DNA from: an uncultured Oscillospiraceae bacterium
GTDB taxonomy: Bacteria > Bacillota > Clostridia > Oscillospirales > Acutalibacteraceae
DNA length: 6,248 nucleotides
Direction: 5' to 3'
Assembly: GCA_900556765.1 (NCBI GenBank)
Contig: USQH01000086.1
Coordinates: forward strand, 1 to 6,248
Shown: positions 6,017 to 6,248 of the stretch, piece by piece
Layout of the letters: each line of letters opens with the position of its first letter
Numbering within the stretch: position 1 is the stretch's first letter
Position numbers and translations under genes: made by a program
The notes under the pieces: generated by a model
What the model was told of the DNA's origin: nothing
Database searches by the model: none
What the model saw: the letters and a program-made list of their open reading frames with translations, nothing else

Positions 6017-6058
6017 AAAAAAGCGTGGAAAGATCATTCGATCTTTCCACGCTTTTTT
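6017..6058. terminator. Strong bidirectional Rho-independent terminator
   Basis: GCGTGGAAAGATC (6023-6035) and GATCTTTCCACGC (6040-6052) form a perfect 13-bp stem with an ATTC loop. A6 (6017-6022) and T6 (6053-6058) extend it to 19 bp and give a T-tract on either strand. It sits between two convergent genes and so ends both the Wzy-like operon and the minus-strand ABC transporter gene. Confidence 0.95.
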
Positions 6059-6085
6059 GCTGTTTATTTTAAATTAATATTTTCG

Positions 6086-6248
6086 TTAATCCAGCTCGAC
6101 CGCTCCTGTGTAGAGCTGATAATACCTACCCTTTTGCGCGAGCAGCTCGTCGTGATTGCCGCGCTCGATTATTTCGCCGTGTTCAAGTACCATTATCGCG
6201 TTTGAATTGCGAACGGTGGAAAGACGGTGGGCGATAACAAATGTCGTG
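6086..6248 (-). CDS. ABC exporter ATPase/permease, C-terminal fragment (cut by window edge)
   Basis: The reverse strand encodes 53 residues to a TAA stop at 6086-6088, starting mid-gene. TTFVIAHRLSTVRNS carries the H-loop (switch) histidine at 6227-6229. The following MVLEHGEIIERGNHDELL is the standard end of an exporter-type nucleotide-binding domain, and RYYQLYTGAVELD closes the protein. This pattern is typical of fused transmembrane-ATPase half transporters (MsbA/LmrA/BmrA-like), which export lipids, drugs or peptides. Substrate, partner and the Walker and signature motifs lie outside the window. It converges on the Wzy-like gene and shares the terminator at 6017-6058. No start codon is in view. 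Confidence 0.94.
   Translation of the reverse strand, partial: TTFVIAHRLSTVRNSNAIMVLEHGEIIERGNHDELLAQKGRYYQLYTGAVELD

Overview
This is a 6.2 kb chromosomal window that looks like a Clostridia-class Firmicute of moderate-to-high GC. The pth–mfd gene order is typical of Firmicutes, ribosome binding sites are strong AGGAGG types, two of the three complete genes start with GTG, and A-tract/hairpin/T-tract terminators are present. The standard genetic code applies, with TGA stops and TGG for Trp. The genus cannot be told from the sequence.

Layout. Positions 1-486 hold the 3' five-sixths of pth (peptidyl-tRNA hydrolase), cut off by the window edge. Positions 487-773 are a spacer with no convincing gene. 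It contains a degraded, in-frame second copy of about 70 bp of the pth 3' end, several small hairpins and a tandem 12-bp repeat. Positions 774-4235 hold a complete mfd (transcription-repair coupling factor, 1153 aa) with all expected domains. Positions 4236-4472 are an AT-rich, repeat- and hairpin-rich spacer that probably ends mfd transcription and may control the next genes. Positions 4473-4754 encode a 93-residue single-pass membrane protein with an acidic Ala/Ser/Asp tail. It is followed after 25 bp by 4780-5961, a polytopic membrane protein of the O-antigen ligase/polymerase (Wzy_C-like) family. These two form a likely two-gene operon. A strong bidirectional terminator at 6017-6058 separates them from a convergent gene on the minus strand, the C-terminal end of an ABC exporter ATPase (6086-6248, cut by the window edge).

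How the genes fit together. pth (peptidyl-tRNA recycling) and mfd (rescue of stalled RNA polymerase and strand-specific repair) are housekeeping genes. The small anchored protein plus Wzy-like protein look like an envelope-glycan module of unknown substrate. The ABC exporter fragment is a separate convergent unit. I see no mobile element, CRISPR array, tRNA or rRNA. The least ordinary parts are the two spacers and the small-protein/Wzy pair; I do not see strong evidence for a wholly new system.
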